Positions 42,065 to 53,675 of a DNA stretch of 64,000 nucleotides are shown here, one piece after another. Positions within the stretch are counted from its first letter, which is position 1; the number at the start of each line of letters is the position of its first letter. The position numbers and the translations under genes are program-made. The DNA is from Callaeas wilsoni (lineage: Eukaryota; Chordata; Aves; Passeriformes; Callaeidae): positions 26,450 to 90,449 of the forward strand of contig VWPU01014044.1 in assembly GCA_013398955.1 (NCBI GenBank). The letters are read 5' to 3'. Below the pieces are notes generated by a model, which worked only from the letters and a program-made list of their open reading frames with translations, had not been told where the DNA came from and did no database searches.

Positions 42065-43030
42065 CACGTTGGGATGCCCCATAAACAGCAGCGGAGGCAG
42101 TGGCAGCAGGGGTTTCAGAGAGGCAGGACTGCGGCAGGGATAGTCCAAGGACATAAGGGAGGACAGGCTGGTAGGGAAGAGCAGTGTTTTGTTTATTACA
42201 CAGCTGGGGAAAAGAAGCCAAGCGTTCAGGTCTATAAACTCTCCTCGGGATGTGGTGCTGTAAACCTCAGGCTTAGAGCTGAGAAGAACTGGTCTGGGGT
42301 AACTGTTCATGAGGCAATCAGAAGGCAGAAGCTGCCAGCTCCCAGCAAAGTGGCAGCTTGCTTGAAAAGGGAAAGGTTCTTCTTGGGCTTTTGCAAAGAA
42401 TATGAGACAAAACAGTATTGCTAAGCTTATTCAGGACAAAAAAACCCAACAAAACAGGCAGTGATCTGGATTTAAAAAAAACCAAAACACAGAAATCAGT
42501 ATAATATAGAAAATTCTAAAGTTAATACACAATTTTCTCAGCATATGCAGGTTGTACACTTGCCCAAGAAGCCCGGAGCAGTAAGTCTATGGTCTGACCC
42601 TAGCTCAGCCATACATCAGCCCAGACCCGTGCTGGAAATGGCCATAACTCACCAGCCCGTCTCCCAGCATCTGAAGGAAGCTGCTTAGGCTTCTCTTTTG
42701 ATTTCTCTTTGCTATAGTGAATTTTTCAATATCTATGGCAGCCTGTAATCCCCAGTTTGCCTGTAAAACTAGCCTTTGCCTTCTTACTGCCTTATTATAC
42801 CCAGCATAAATCAGGAGGGGTGGTGAGACAGGATTGATAAGGAGGATTTATTATGCTTGAATAACCATCTATAACCACTCACTGCTGAGTGGCTCCCCCT
42901 CCCTCCTCTGGAGAACAGCTACTGCCAGAATACAGTCGTTGTCAAGTGTGAACACTCAGTCAGCTGGGCCTGGGGAACCTCGCTCACATCCTCTTTGTGG
43001 GGAGAAGGTTGGGTTCACCTGACCGAGGTT
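42065..43030. other. Intergenic, no gene recognised
   Basis: Ordinary to AT-rich sequence with A-runs around 42440-42490. No gene, RNA or transposon identified. Confidence 0.5.
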
Positions 43031-43525
43031 ATCACAGAATCACAGAATGCTCTGGCTTGGAAAGGACCTTAAGGATTGTGGATGCTGAAATGCTGTTAGC
43101 AGGGAAATTTTCTCTTCTTGCATTCATTCTCTGAGAACTTTTCCTTTGCTGTGTAAGCTATGGAAACAATAGCTAGGGTTTTTGTAAATAGCCTTCATAT
43201 CTGGTATCTTCTCACCTTGTGTACATTATATTAGGAAAAAACATTTCTAAGTGGGTGTCTGAGACTTTGACCAATCACCCTAGGAGAAGTGTAAGCACTG
43301 TTCAATTGCTTTATAGAACTAGAATATATAAATGGTCTGGTAAATTTAATAAATGATTCATTCATCACACTGAACTCCTGCCTCACTACATCTCTGAACC
43401 GCTGCTTAGAAACCCACAAAGGATCATCTCGTTCCAACCCCCCCACCATGGGCAGGGACACCTTCCACTGGAGCAGGTTGCCCAGAGCTCCATCCAGCCT
43501 GGCCTTGGACACTTCCAGGGATGGC
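43031..43525 (-). repeat. CR1 LINE 3' end on the minus strand, split by a solo LTR
   Basis: ATCACAGAATCACAGAATGC, TTGGAAAGGACCTTAAGGAT (to 43076) and then, from 43419, AAGGATCATCTCGTTCCAAC, CATGGGCAGGGACACCTTCC and CCTGGCCTTGGACACTTCCA are the reverse complement of a CR1 3' end. Removing 43077-43418 plus one AAGGAT restores a continuous CR1, which shows that the LTR inserted into it. Confidence 0.92.
43077..43418 (+). mobile_element. Solo LTR of an endogenous retrovirus (342 bp)
   Basis: Starts TGTGGATG and ends ACCCACA, giving TG...CA termini with a short inverted repeat, and is flanked by the direct repeat AAGGAT (43071-43076 and 43419-43424). Inside, in order on the + strand: CCAAT (43271-43275), TATATAAAT (43325-43333) and AATAAA (43348-43353). 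This is complete U3-R-U5 layout without any internal viral region, as left by recombination between two LTRs. A 6-bp target duplication fits class II (ERVK-like) elements. Confidence 0.88.
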
Positions 43526-44110
43526 AGTGATATAAAGGGAAGCATCTGTAAGCCACTTTCTCTCTCCCAGAGATGTAGAGGTTGATTTATGGGCAAAAAA
43601 GCCCTGAGGTGGGGGTCTGTCATCACAGATGTCCCAGGTAAGGAGCAGAGATGTGCAGAGTTCCCAGCTCAGGGCGAGGATGCTCCAGGGCACAACGTGC
43701 TGGCCGTGGGGAGCTCAGGGTGGCCAGAACTTGCCCTTCACCCACAGCAGCCACTCCTCTCCCTTTTGGGTTGCCATGCAGGCAGTGTAATGCAGACCAG
43801 CTTCCTGGGAGCGTGCTGGGGGTCAGCACCCCACTGGCAACACCAGTGCCTGTCTGCTGGGATGAGCAGGCAACTGAGTGGAAAGTTCAGGGTGAAAACC
43901 AAGTCCAGGTGTCACAGGGAGCATCTCCGTCAAGGGATACGGAGAGGAGGTCAAGATGTTTGGTGGTTTTTACAGAGTTATTGCTGGGGAGTTGGGTGGC
44001 ATTTTCCTTCCCTTGCTAAGTTTAGAGAGTAATTGTTATGCTGCTTGTTTGGGCTTTTTGTAGTCCTGCTGTCTGGGGACCTCATTTGCGTAATTTTTTT
44101 TGGGTCCTGG
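43526..44110. other. Intergenic, no gene recognised
   Basis: Between the CR1/LTR composite and the candidate promoter. A 147-aa open frame on the + strand (43589-44032) has no recognisable domain. Confidence 0.5.
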
Positions 44111-44116
44111 CTAATA

Positions 44117-44216
44117 ATGACGTCATGTAAAACCAATTCATTCTGCTGGACTGAGAGTGGGCTTCGTTGTCATGGTAACTTTTGATTTGGAGGCTTGCAG
44201 GAAGGAGACAGGTAAG
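44117..44216 (+). promoter_or_regulatory. Candidate promoter with first exon: CRE, CCAAT, X-box, splice donor
   Basis: Within 100 bases there are ATGACGTCAT (44117-44126, a perfect palindromic CRE), CCAAT (44133-44137), GTTGTCATGGTAAC (44166-44179, an RFX X-box palindrome with one change in each half-site) and ACAG followed by GTAAGT (44212), a full consensus splice donor. No TATA box. CRE plus X-box is a pairing common in testis and ciliated-cell promoters, so an unannotated spliced transcript on the + strand could start here, or an alternative 5' exon of the next gene. Nothing proves transcription. Confidence 0.45.
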
Positions 44217-45450
44217 TGCTTGAAATTGCCATATTTCAGCATGGTTTCAAATGCCTTGGATGTCTGAGGCCCATTTTCCATAAATGAAATTTCAAGCCTT
44301 GTTGAAGTACTTTGTAAACAAAATTCATTTATCGCCTGAAGAAAATGGAGGGGAATTTAGTTGCAGAAAATACTTCTAGAAAAAATTAAGGTTTCATGAA
44401 GCACTCTACAAGATAATGGGAGTTAAACACAAGCAGAATGTGCTAATGCTGCTTTGTTCCCCAAAACCCAGCCCTGGAGAGAAGTGATCCTTTCCCTGTG
44501 AGGAGACAAAGTCCAGTGGCTCTCAGGGCTGGTCCAGTAAGGCAACCTCTGTGCTGGGATGGGGTAATGAAGAGGGACAGAAGCAGCTCTGATGGGAGCA
44601 ATTTCTAATTAGTTTCAAATGTATCCCCCACAAGCCTGCTGTGTTCTACCTAGTCTGAATCAATGAGCCTCTCTGTTCCCAAAATTTGGGTCAATGTGTA
44701 CTATATTAGTCAAAATACTCTGGAAGCCAAGATACTCATTCAGAGCTGGATATCAACATGCTTGTCTGGAGCTGTGATTATGAGTGCTTGTGGCTTCTCT
44801 GGAAATCAAACAGGAATGATGATCCCCTCTGGATACAAGTTAGCCTGAACTGGGGCTGCAGGGGCATATTTCCAGCTAGGAAGCCCTGGGCTTCTGAGGA
44901 AAGATTCCCAGTTTGGAGAGGCTGTGTAAAATCAGCAAAAGCTGTACAGAGCTGATTTCCTTTCCAAGTGAAAGTCAGCCTGGACCCCAAGGCATCCCAC
45001 AGAAGGCAGCGCTCAGCATTTGGCATCTGAGTCCAGCCAATGCTCTGGTGTTGGAGCCTTTGATGCTGTAGCCCCCTAAATGTTCTCCAAGGGGACATCC
45101 AGGGTCTGTGAGTGCAGTTGTTTGGCCAATGACAGCGTGAAAGGAGATCCTGGTGCATTGCTGTTACCAGGATCCGGGTTGCAGCCTTTATCCAAACCCT
45201 CTTCAGCACAATATATATATTCCCCTGAAGTGCTGTGTCCCTTCCTTTGCTTGGAATAGGGCGGCCACTTGGGGGAACTTCCCTCCAAAGCTAAAACGAT
45301 CCCCTGGCACTCAAACCCTTGCATAGAAAATGTCGTTTTCTTCAAGGCAGGTGGTAAAAGAAACTGTTTAAGCTCAGCTGCAACTGGTGGTTTGGGGAGA
45401 GAGGGAAGGAGGGGGATAATGAGAGGAAATTAAGTGTTTAAAGTCACTTT
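44217..45450. other. No coding exon recognised
   Basis: If the 44.1 kb promoter is real this would be intron sequence. No gene, RNA or transposon identified. Confidence 0.45.
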
Positions 45451-45560
45451 GGACAGGGCTTGGAGCAACCTGGTGTGGTGGAAGGTGGCCCTGATGGAGC
45501 AAGATGGTCTCCAAGGTCCCTTCCAAGCCAAACCATTCTGTGATTCTGTGACTTTATGAA
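45451..45560 (+). repeat. CR1 LINE 3' end
   Basis: GGACAGGGCTTGGAGCAACC, GGTGTGGTGGAAGGTGGCCC, TCCAAGGTCCCTTCCAAGCC and AACCATTCTGTGATTCTGTG follow the last 110 bases of the CR1 consensus, + strand, including the terminal octamer repeat. Confidence 0.9.
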
Positions 45561-46478
45561 ACCCAGGTGGGTCTGCAGAAATGCCCAGCCCAGGTGCGGC
45601 ATGTTGAGCCCCACAGCTGCTGCAGGAAGCAGAGGCACCAGGTGGAGAGTGTTTAGGACATGGCTCAAGCAGAGGGATGTTTAGGGCCTGGAGAGGATTG
45701 CTGCTGGTGCAGGGATGGGCAGAGCTGGAACTGTTCTGGGCTGGTTCAGGAGCCTTCTCCAGCCCCATGGATGCTCAAAGCCCTTCCTGGGAATTGCACC
45801 AGCCCTGGCAAGGTGGGAGAGATCCCCCCCAGCAGGATGGAGTGTGGTGGTGAGGAGCTCTGGGGGGGCTGTAACCCCAGGGGAGAGCAGCAAACTGGGT
45901 CTGTGCTTCTTGGGTTCACAAGGAGCCTGTCCCTGGTGCATAGAGGAAGTGCCTGAAATAGAAACATTTTGGAAATAGCGAGAAAGGAGGGTTTTTGAAT
46001 GACTCCAACCCTTCTCCATGTGATTTTCTCAAACCTTCAAAGCAGTTTTTGCTTCTCCTGGTGGCAGCAGCTATTCAGGGAATTTGAACTGAATTTTTGC
46101 ACCGCTTTAGGTGCCTAGAAATTGCATTTGTTTAAAGGAAATAAGTCATCTGCTGAAAACATATTGTCCTGCTGCACGAAGGAGAAAAGGCAGGTATTCC
46201 TAAAATTAACCCAGTGTCAGTGCAAGTGTTTGCTGGGCTCCCAGTCTGCAGGCACAGCGGAGCTGCTGAACTGGGAGACCCCAAAGCCTTATTAAAGAGA
46301 GTCTGGTTTCTGATAGCGCTCAACCAGCAGACGCTTCCTGTGATCTTGGGCTCTGGTTCACTCCCCTGCACCTCACAGATCTTCACCAGAGTGCTCTCCC
46401 AGCCCCCAGTGATCCGCGCTCCAGGGACTTGCCTGTAGAAGCTCCATCCTTGTGTTTAATCATGTTCTCCTCCTGTTA
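45561..46478. other. Intergenic, no gene recognised
   Basis: No gene, RNA or transposon identified between two CR1 elements. Confidence 0.5.
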
Positions 46479-46838
46479 GGGAGGCTCAGGGGCCCCTCAC
46501 TGCTCTCTGCATCCTCCCAAGGAGGGGAAGCAGAGAGGGACGAGTTGAGCTCTTCTCCCTGCTCCCCAGTGATGGGGTGTGGTGGAGTGGTTCAGAGCTG
46601 TTCCAGGGACATTCACACAGGACTTTAGGATGCATTCTTTCCAGAGAGAGTGGTCAAGCAGTGGAACAGCCTTCCTGGAGAGCTGGTGGGTGCCCCAAGC
46701 CTGTCAGTGTTTGAGAGCTGTTTGGACAATGCCCTTAGTAATTATTTTCACTTTTGGTCAGCCTTGAAGTGGTCATGCAGTTGGGCTAAAGGATCATTGT
46801 TGGTCCCTTTGAACTGAAAAATTCTGTTTATAATAACT
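46479..46838 (+). repeat. CR1 LINE 3' end, longer copy of a different subfamily
   Basis: GAGTTGAGCTCTTCTCCCTG, GTGGTTCAGAGCTGTTCCAG, GGATGCATTCTTTCCAGAGA, GTGGTCAAGCAGTGGAACAG, CCTGTCAGTGTTTGAGAGCT and TTTTGGTCAGCCTTGAAGTG occur in the order of an avian CR1 subfamily 3' end, about 360 bases. It differs from the CR1 type at 38.7 kb. Confidence 0.8.
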
Positions 46839-47090
46839 CGATGAGTTGTTCTATGATTTGGTCCAGTTGCTCCTTGAACTCATCTGTGACCATAGAAAGG
46901 AGTTTCTTGGTTAAATTATGGTATAGAACCCCCACTTAATTTAGGTTTGGGGTCTATGGTTTCCCTATGGTTTCTCCTTCTATTTGATGTCTCCTTGCAT
47001 GTTTGCGTTAGAAGAGAAGTTAAACTCTTGGTGTCTGTCCATCTCGTGCCTGCCTCACACAATTATACACTTGAATTTTATGCACTATTT

Positions 47091-47190
47091 TATAGAATCA
47101 CAGAATGGTTTGGGTTGGAAGGGACCTGAAAGAACATCTAATTTCAATCCCCATGGGCAGGGACACCTTCCACTAGACCAGGTGGTCTTA
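47091..47190 (-). repeat. CR1 LINE 3' end, minus strand
   Basis: TATAGAATCACAGAATGGTT, GGGTTGGAAGGGACCTGAAA and CCCATGGGCAGGGACACCTT are the reverse complement of the CR1 3' end; the match fades after about 100 bases. Confidence 0.9.
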
Positions 47191-50100
47191 AATATCTCAG
47201 TCATGGGAGCCAAGGGCTCTGCACCGTGGCACCCCAGCCAGAATTCCCACAGCAGGAGCTGAGCGTAGCCCCAGCTCTGGGCACAGCTCACCCTTCCCTT
47301 GGTCTGACAGGCTGCAGAGTCACAACCTGCTGCGCTCGAGGGCTTCCTCACCTCCTGGAAAGAGCTACAAGAGATCAGAGCTGGCTTTGGGAAGCTGTGT
47401 GTTCTGTAGGAGCCTGCTGAGAGGGAACCGCCACACAACAGGACGAGGTTTATGTCACTGGGGAGCAGGCGAGAGCCCCGTGGGGGCAGTGGCAGTGCCT
47501 GGAGGTGCTGTCCCTCTGCCCTGACCCAGCTCCCCTGCTCTGCTGGGGCTGCTGCTGATGCTGCCGTGGTTCTGATGAGGCTCTTCCCCCTCTCTTTGCC
47601 CTTGCCCTGCTCAGCAAAGGCACTCCAAGCTCAAGCTGAAGGACTTCCATTGTCCTGCTCCCGACTGCTGCCTGCCACTCGTGCCCGACTCCCATGCAGG
47701 GGATTCTAAAGATGTAGATAAATATTTCTTGAGAGCAGAGTTCACTTTATTAGTGATCAGCACAGCTTTTCAGGGACAAAACATGGATTTAGAGCTTAAT
47801 CTCTGGCTCCTGCTGTGTTGCAAGCTCTCTCTAAAACCTTTGTGGGCACCAAGGCCATTTTGGAGTTTCAAAGTTAAACAGTCCCTCTCTCCCCTGCATG
47901 TGAACACCAGCAGGATTAGAGAATCAAAGCCCCAGTTGTGAATATATTCTGGTTCTCAGGTGTCTCCCTGCCTTGAACCTGCTTGTGTGGCATGACTCCA
48001 AATCTTCCTAGCTTATTTCCTGTGCTCAAGGCTGGTCAGGGAAAATGAAAACAATCACAGCCCTCCTGATGCATGAATATGTTGTAAACAAAAGGGACAG
48101 TGAATTTTAGCATAAATAAATATTAATTTGGGGTGGGTTTTTTTTGGAAGCTTTTCATTTATTTGCCATCTGCGATTCTTCTGATTAAAAAATCATCCCA
48201 TCATCCGATCCAAGACAGCAAAAGTCTGGCTGGGGCTTGGCTGGCTCGCTCTGTGGCACAGAGATCACTTTGGAGGCAGATGAACCCTGTGGTTAATTTG
48301 TGCCTGACAGGCTCAAAATGGCTCATCAAAAGTATCAGGCAAAGAGCAAAAAATTTACCAGGGAGAATTCAAAAAACACAGTCAGACCTCAGTGCAAGGT
48401 TCATGTCCCCTTTAGAAGTGGGGTTCAGATCAGCAAAGCCCTTGCTTGGAATTGCACTTTCCTGGCCTTGCCTGAAGTTCTGGAAATATCCTCCAAACAT
48501 TGTGATTTGATGTTGAAGAGAGTAGGGGGGTACAAGGAGGGTGGGGAAACACAGAAGGTGACCAGTAAATAAATGTGTAAGGAAGAAAAAAAAAAAATCA
48601 GTGGACAAAAGGCTTTGCTCTGCCAGCAGTTAAGCCATTCAGGCAGCCACAATAGCTGCTCCCTCCTCATCCTGTGCACCCCAGCCCTGTGCATTTGTGG
48701 TTATTATCTCGCCTGGACCAGACTGGTGTTGACAAACAAAAACCCACGTAGCTTTGATTTTCCATGTGCGCAGGGGCAGAGGGAAGCTGTCACCTGCCCC
48801 CCGGTGCCCGCTGCTCTCGCTGTCCTTGCTCCGCTTTGGTCCCACGGCACAAAGACCTAAATGGTGGCAGAAGATAAATTAAGTGTTTGAAAAACTATTA
48901 GAACAATTAGGCACAGAGGCACGGTGCAGGGGGAGAGCTGAGGGGTGTCTCCTTCAAGGGCTGGAGCGCCCTGAGTTTTGGGGAGGTTTGGCTGGCGATG
49001 CAGCAGGTCCTCAGGAGAGCGAGGAGAGAAATGCAGAAAGCCAGGAGTGGTGGTGGCTGCTGCCATCAGCCGTCCTGTGACTGGCTGCCCAGATAAGGGA
49101 ACCTGACAGCAAAGGCTTTTTTGGCTCCACTTCTCCATCCTGAGCTGCCGTGGGAAGCAAATCCCAGCCCTGCCAAGGGCGAGGGGGGAGCGAGAGCCTG
49201 GGAAGCAAATCGACAAGAGGACAAGGGTAACTCGTGAGAGGTGACTGAAACACGGAGGGTTCTGGAAAAGGAGGAACTGTTCGTGCACCTGCCCCTTTCC
49301 TCAGCATCTCCTCTGGGAAGATGGGAAAAGAGGCACAGCAAGAACCTGGCTTTACCTATTGTGGCCTCTTCTAAAATGTGCTGTTACTGTGCAGATCTCC
49401 TGCCTCGTGTACTCGGGAAGGAAATTTCTGAGGAGGACAATGGTTGATGAGAGCAGTGCAGAGTTCCTTGGTGCTAAGGGCACATGCTGGAGATGAGGAT
49501 TATTCCTTCCATTACACGGCTGGGGAGCTGAGCACTGAGAAATCCCCCGCAGGCTCCAATCAAGACAGTTCAGAGCTGCAAACAGCCCTAGACCATGATA
49601 TTTCTCAATGGAAAATGCTGCTTCTCATGATGGGATGAGAGGCTGAAAATCTCTAGGGCACCTGGATGGCAAAAAATAGCAGCGTGGAGGGGAGAACAGA
49701 AAAACCCACAGAGTCAAGTCTCTGACATTAGTTTAATGTTTATTAGATTTGCTGGGAGGCTGAGTGGTCCGTGGGTTCCCCTTCTGTGCTGCTGTTCCCA
49801 GAGCTCTCTGTTTATTCTTTAGCCCAGGTTTGGAGAAAAGCTTTTACTTCCCCAAAATCAGACTTGGTGTCAATGTAAAATGAGATCATTACTTTCTTGC
49901 CGGCAGAGTGGTGTGAAACAATGGAGGCACAAAAAGTAGTAATCTCTATAAAACCGAGGCCTGGTCTCGCTTGGCAGGTGTTATTTATTTTTTCTAGCAG
50001 AGGGAACAAGAAACTGTAGCTGGAATCTCCAGTTGGCTTCCCAAGATACTACTGTGACATTTTAATGATCCAATTCCCCTCAAAGGTGGCATTTTCACTT

Positions 50101-51050
50101 GTTCCCCTGACCTATCACTGTACATTCGCTGTGAAACAAACTGTCTGCTATCAGCCCTGACATCTCAGGCTCAGAGGAAAATAAAATAACTATCTGTGAG
50201 ACCAGTGCAGTGAACGGACTCTTCTTCCTGTAAATCCTTGTGAGGCCAGGACTCTCTGGGACCATGTCAGTGCCATTCACCTTGGCAGAGGCTGTGACTC
50301 GGGGTGCACCTGTGGGATGTTCCTGGCCCATGAACACCCTGTTCCACTCATTAACACGTGGCTGAAGTTGTTGTTCATGCTGTGAGACCCTTTTCTCCTC
50401 TGTCTGCCTTGTTTGGAGGAGTCACACCAGGCTGAAAGGCTGTTTGTGATGGGCATGGCTTGGATGAGGTGACCTGCAGAGGATGTGGCTTCCAGGGTGC
50501 CCTGCCCCAAAGCCAGGCTCTCCTTTCCGCTCTCTGGAGAAAAACTGGTTCATGCTGGTGTAAAATGCGTGCAATGAATAACACAACTACGGCAAAATAG
50601 TTTATGTAAAGCACTGATGTGGGAGAAGTTTCATAAGAGGTTTCATACCTCAAAAAGGCCTTTTGTCAAAAATAGAAGCATTTTCTGTAAGGGGAAGAAA
50701 AAAAAAAATCAAGTTTCTTGCACAGTCTTCCTGTCGTGCTAGTGCTGTTCCTAGCTGCCATGGAGACCTCCTTTCCTCCCAGAGTGCAAGATGCTGCTCC
50801 AGTCCTTTTGTGAGCAGGACAGAGAGCAGAGGCAGCCCTGTGGGGAGTGACTGGGCTGGGGACACCAGCTGCCACCCAACTGGGGCAACTGGCCCCGTGG
50901 CAAAGCCCACTGGGGGCTGAACTCTTTGCCTGAGGTGTTCCGAGGGGGCAGAAGCAGGGGCTGCTGAGTGAGCCCTGGATGGTGGGAAACAGCCCAGGGC
51001 TGGGTGAGCTGCCAGTGTCACCTGCGAGGGAGCAGAGAGGGGAAGCTGCA
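47191..51050. other. Intergenic, no gene recognised
   Basis: GC-variable sequence with only short open frames lacking known domains, and a 12-A run near 48585. No RNA gene or transposon identified. Confidence 0.5.
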
Positions 51051-51556
51051 TGGGGAAACATCCACCTGTGCCACGAGACCGGGACAAACCAAAGCTCTCA
51101 GCGCTGCTCAACCTGCACCCAGCACCGACAGCTGGTTTCCTTCCTCTCGTGGGGAAACATCCACCTCTGCCACGAGACTGGGGCAAACCAAAGCTCTCAG
51201 TGCTGCTCAACCTGCACCCAGCACCGACAGCTGGTTTCCTTCCTCTGGTGAGGAAACATCCACCTGTGCCACGAGACCGGGACAAACCAAAGCTCTCAGC
51301 GCTGCTCAACCTGCACCCAGCACCGACAGCTGGTTTCCTTCCTCTCGTGGGGAAACATCCACCTCTGCCACGAGACTGGGACAAACCAAAGCTCTCAGTG
51401 CTGCTCAACCTGCACCCAGCACCGACAGCTGGTTTCCTTCCTCTCGTGGGGAAACATCCACCTCTGTCATGAGACTGGGACAAACCAAAGCTCTCAGTGC
51501 TGCTCAACCTGCACCCAGCACCGACAGCTGGTTTCCTTCCTCTGGTGAGGAAACAG
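51051..51556. repeat. 99-bp minisatellite, five copies
   Basis: Units start TGGGGAAACATCC or TGAGGAAACATCC at 51051, 51150, 51249, 51348 and 51447, with a broken sixth start at 51546. Every spacing is exactly 99 bases and the copies differ at only a few sites. Copies 1 and 3 share CTGTGCC, GACCGGGAC and AGCGCTG; copies 2, 4 and 5 share CTCTG, GACTGGG and AGTGCTG, hinting at a two-unit higher-order repeat. As 99 is divisible by three, long repetitive open frames run through it (305 aa on the minus strand, 247 aa on the plus), which I do not regard as genes. Confidence 0.95.
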
Positions 51557-53066
51557 GGACGCAGCAAAACCCCAAAGAGGCGAGAAATCGGTGCTCCTGC
51601 TTCAGAGGGGCAGAGCAGCTACGGGGACAAGAATCCAGGCAGGGAAACCAGGCCATGGAAGTCAATGCAAATGACTTTGATCACAGAGTTTCAAGCCCAT
51701 TTGCTCTGTAGGAAGCACGGCTGTCAGCAGGGATAGGCAGTGAGAGGGGTGGGATCTCACAGCTTGCGAGATGAAATGAAGAATGTGGCAGATGCATTTT
51801 TTTTTTTCTCCCCTAGCTTCAGAGGGCCCTCAGCATCACTTTAGGGACCCAAAGGGGGCTGATTTCAAGCTCCAGCTCCATGCCCCTGCTTCTCTGTGGA
51901 GCTAAGTGGCAGCACTCTGGGTGGTGTTGGTATTGCTCCTGCAGGGCGATGGGGCCAGGGAGGGATGGACTCCACGTGGGACTGGGGGTGGAGCACCTGG
52001 TTTTGGGGCACGGGTAGGCTTGGAGCACAGGGAACCCCAAGAATGCCCTCGGAGGTGCCTGGTGGAGCAGCAGAGCCTCTGACTGAGCCACAGGCAGCAG
52101 CAGGAGAAGGGAGAGTGGTACCTGCACAGGGCTCTGCGCCCGCCCTGGGGAGCGCTCCGATGAGGAAAAGCTCCAGTTATGTCACTCATCATTTCTAGGC
52201 ATTTCTAAAAAGAAATCCCTCTGGGGCAGAGGCTCTGATTTCATTCAGAGCTGCACATGATGGGATGTGTGCCTTTGCTCTAGTTTCTGAGTGCCACTGT
52301 TGTTGTAGGTTAATTATCATTAGTAATTAGTCATCACCACTCACAGAAAGGCTTTTCCCTGCTGGTCAGGAGTCACACAGAGCATTAACAGCTTTTTTTT
52401 CCCCCCTACAAACACAGCTCCAGTTTGATTCCGGGACTCTTCTGGCCTTGGCAGCTGCCTCGGAGCCTCGCAGCCCCTCAGAAGGGGAGCCTGGGTGGTT
52501 GTCCTGCCCGATAACTTTTTCTTTTTTACTACGGTTTAAATAGGAGTAGCTAAAATCTCTCCGTGAGAAGTGTTGCACAGACTCTCCTAGACTAAGCCTT
52601 GTTCACTTTTTCCTTCTTTTAATAAGTTTCTGATGCAGTGAAACAGCTGAAAAAAACCATCTGATGATGCATCCAGTGGCAACACATCAGTTTTCAAAGA
52701 CGTAGCTGAAAAAAACCCAAGTAACTGTAGCTACTGCTTTTGCCATAATTGAAGAATAAAACCAAGCTAAAGCCAAGAGAAGGAAGGTGGCATCAGGATG
52801 TTTGTTAGGGAAGGAGAGACCCCAGGAGACCCAGTGCCCTCCTTGTCACGCAGCCATGGGCACAGCCGTGAGCTGTCTCCCCTGGCATGAGGATGGCAGG
52901 AGTGCTGCCGCTTCCAGCCTTGGCCTCTCCACAGCACTCTGGGGTTGATTTATTTTTTCCCTCGCAGATCCAGCCACCAAGATCCTAAAATGGGTCAGGC
53001 ATATGGGATCATGGCATGAGCAAATTCAGCTGGCTCGAGCTCAAATTTATAAGGAACTCAGTTGCC

Positions 53067-53088
53067 TTTTTTTTTTTTTTTTTTTTTT
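53067..53088 (+). repeat. Poly-T run (22 T)
   Basis: Uninterrupted T-run followed by AATCCCCCCCTCCCG. No retrotransposed body recognised on the minus strand, so it is listed as a homopolymer. Confidence 0.85.
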
Positions 53089-53659
53089 AATCCCCCCCTC
53101 CCGACTCCAACCAAATCCCAAACATAAATTATGGCAACCAGGCGCTTCCTGGTGCCTGCAGCTGCTCAGCAAAATTGACTTTTCCGTCAGCGCTGCCGCT
53201 TGGAGCACAAACCTGGCAGCTGAGCACCGGACCCAGTTGGAGCCCTGCTTTTCCATTCAACAAAAGTTCAGCCAACTCGGAGCATTTCAGACTCAGCGAA
53301 TTATTTTCTGACAAAACCGTGGGTTTATTGGGAAATTTCCGGCTGGCTCTAATTGGGACAGCTGTTAAGGCGGCAGTTTTCACAAGAACTAAGAGTCGCT
53401 TTCAGATGAGCACAGCTCTTAAATCGGCTGCTGCTTTGATAGCTTCTCGTTGCCTTTCTTGTCTGATTATTGGGCTTAGTATCTCCCTGCAAGCTTAAAA
53501 AAAAAAATCCACTTTGCCTGTCTCATCTTTCTCTTCTCTTCACCCAATATTATCTCCTGCCCCTCCTCCTACTTCAAGGAGACTCTGTCAGTTTGAATTT
53601 GACCCTAAATGTGAGCTTTGCAAAAATTAACGTGTAGAGCATTTCAGATTAAGATAATT

Positions 53660-53675
53660 TCTCTCTCTCTCTCTC
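53660..53675 (+). repeat. CT microsatellite
   Basis: About eight CT units running into CGCTCGC, in an AT-rich stretch. Confidence 0.8.

Noticed and set aside
44117..44179. MHC class II type S-X-Y promoter module (X-box, CRE and inverted CCAAT together)
   Set aside because: In true modules the RFX X1 site directly abuts the CRE-like X2 site and the Y box follows at fixed spacing; here the CRE and X-box are about 40 bases apart with the CCAAT between them.
50650..51567. 305-aa open frame on the minus strand with repeated TRGRKPAVGAG units
   Set aside because: It is produced by the 99-bp minisatellite, whose period is divisible by three; opposite-strand frames are open for the same reason, and no domain, splice structure or start context supports a gene.
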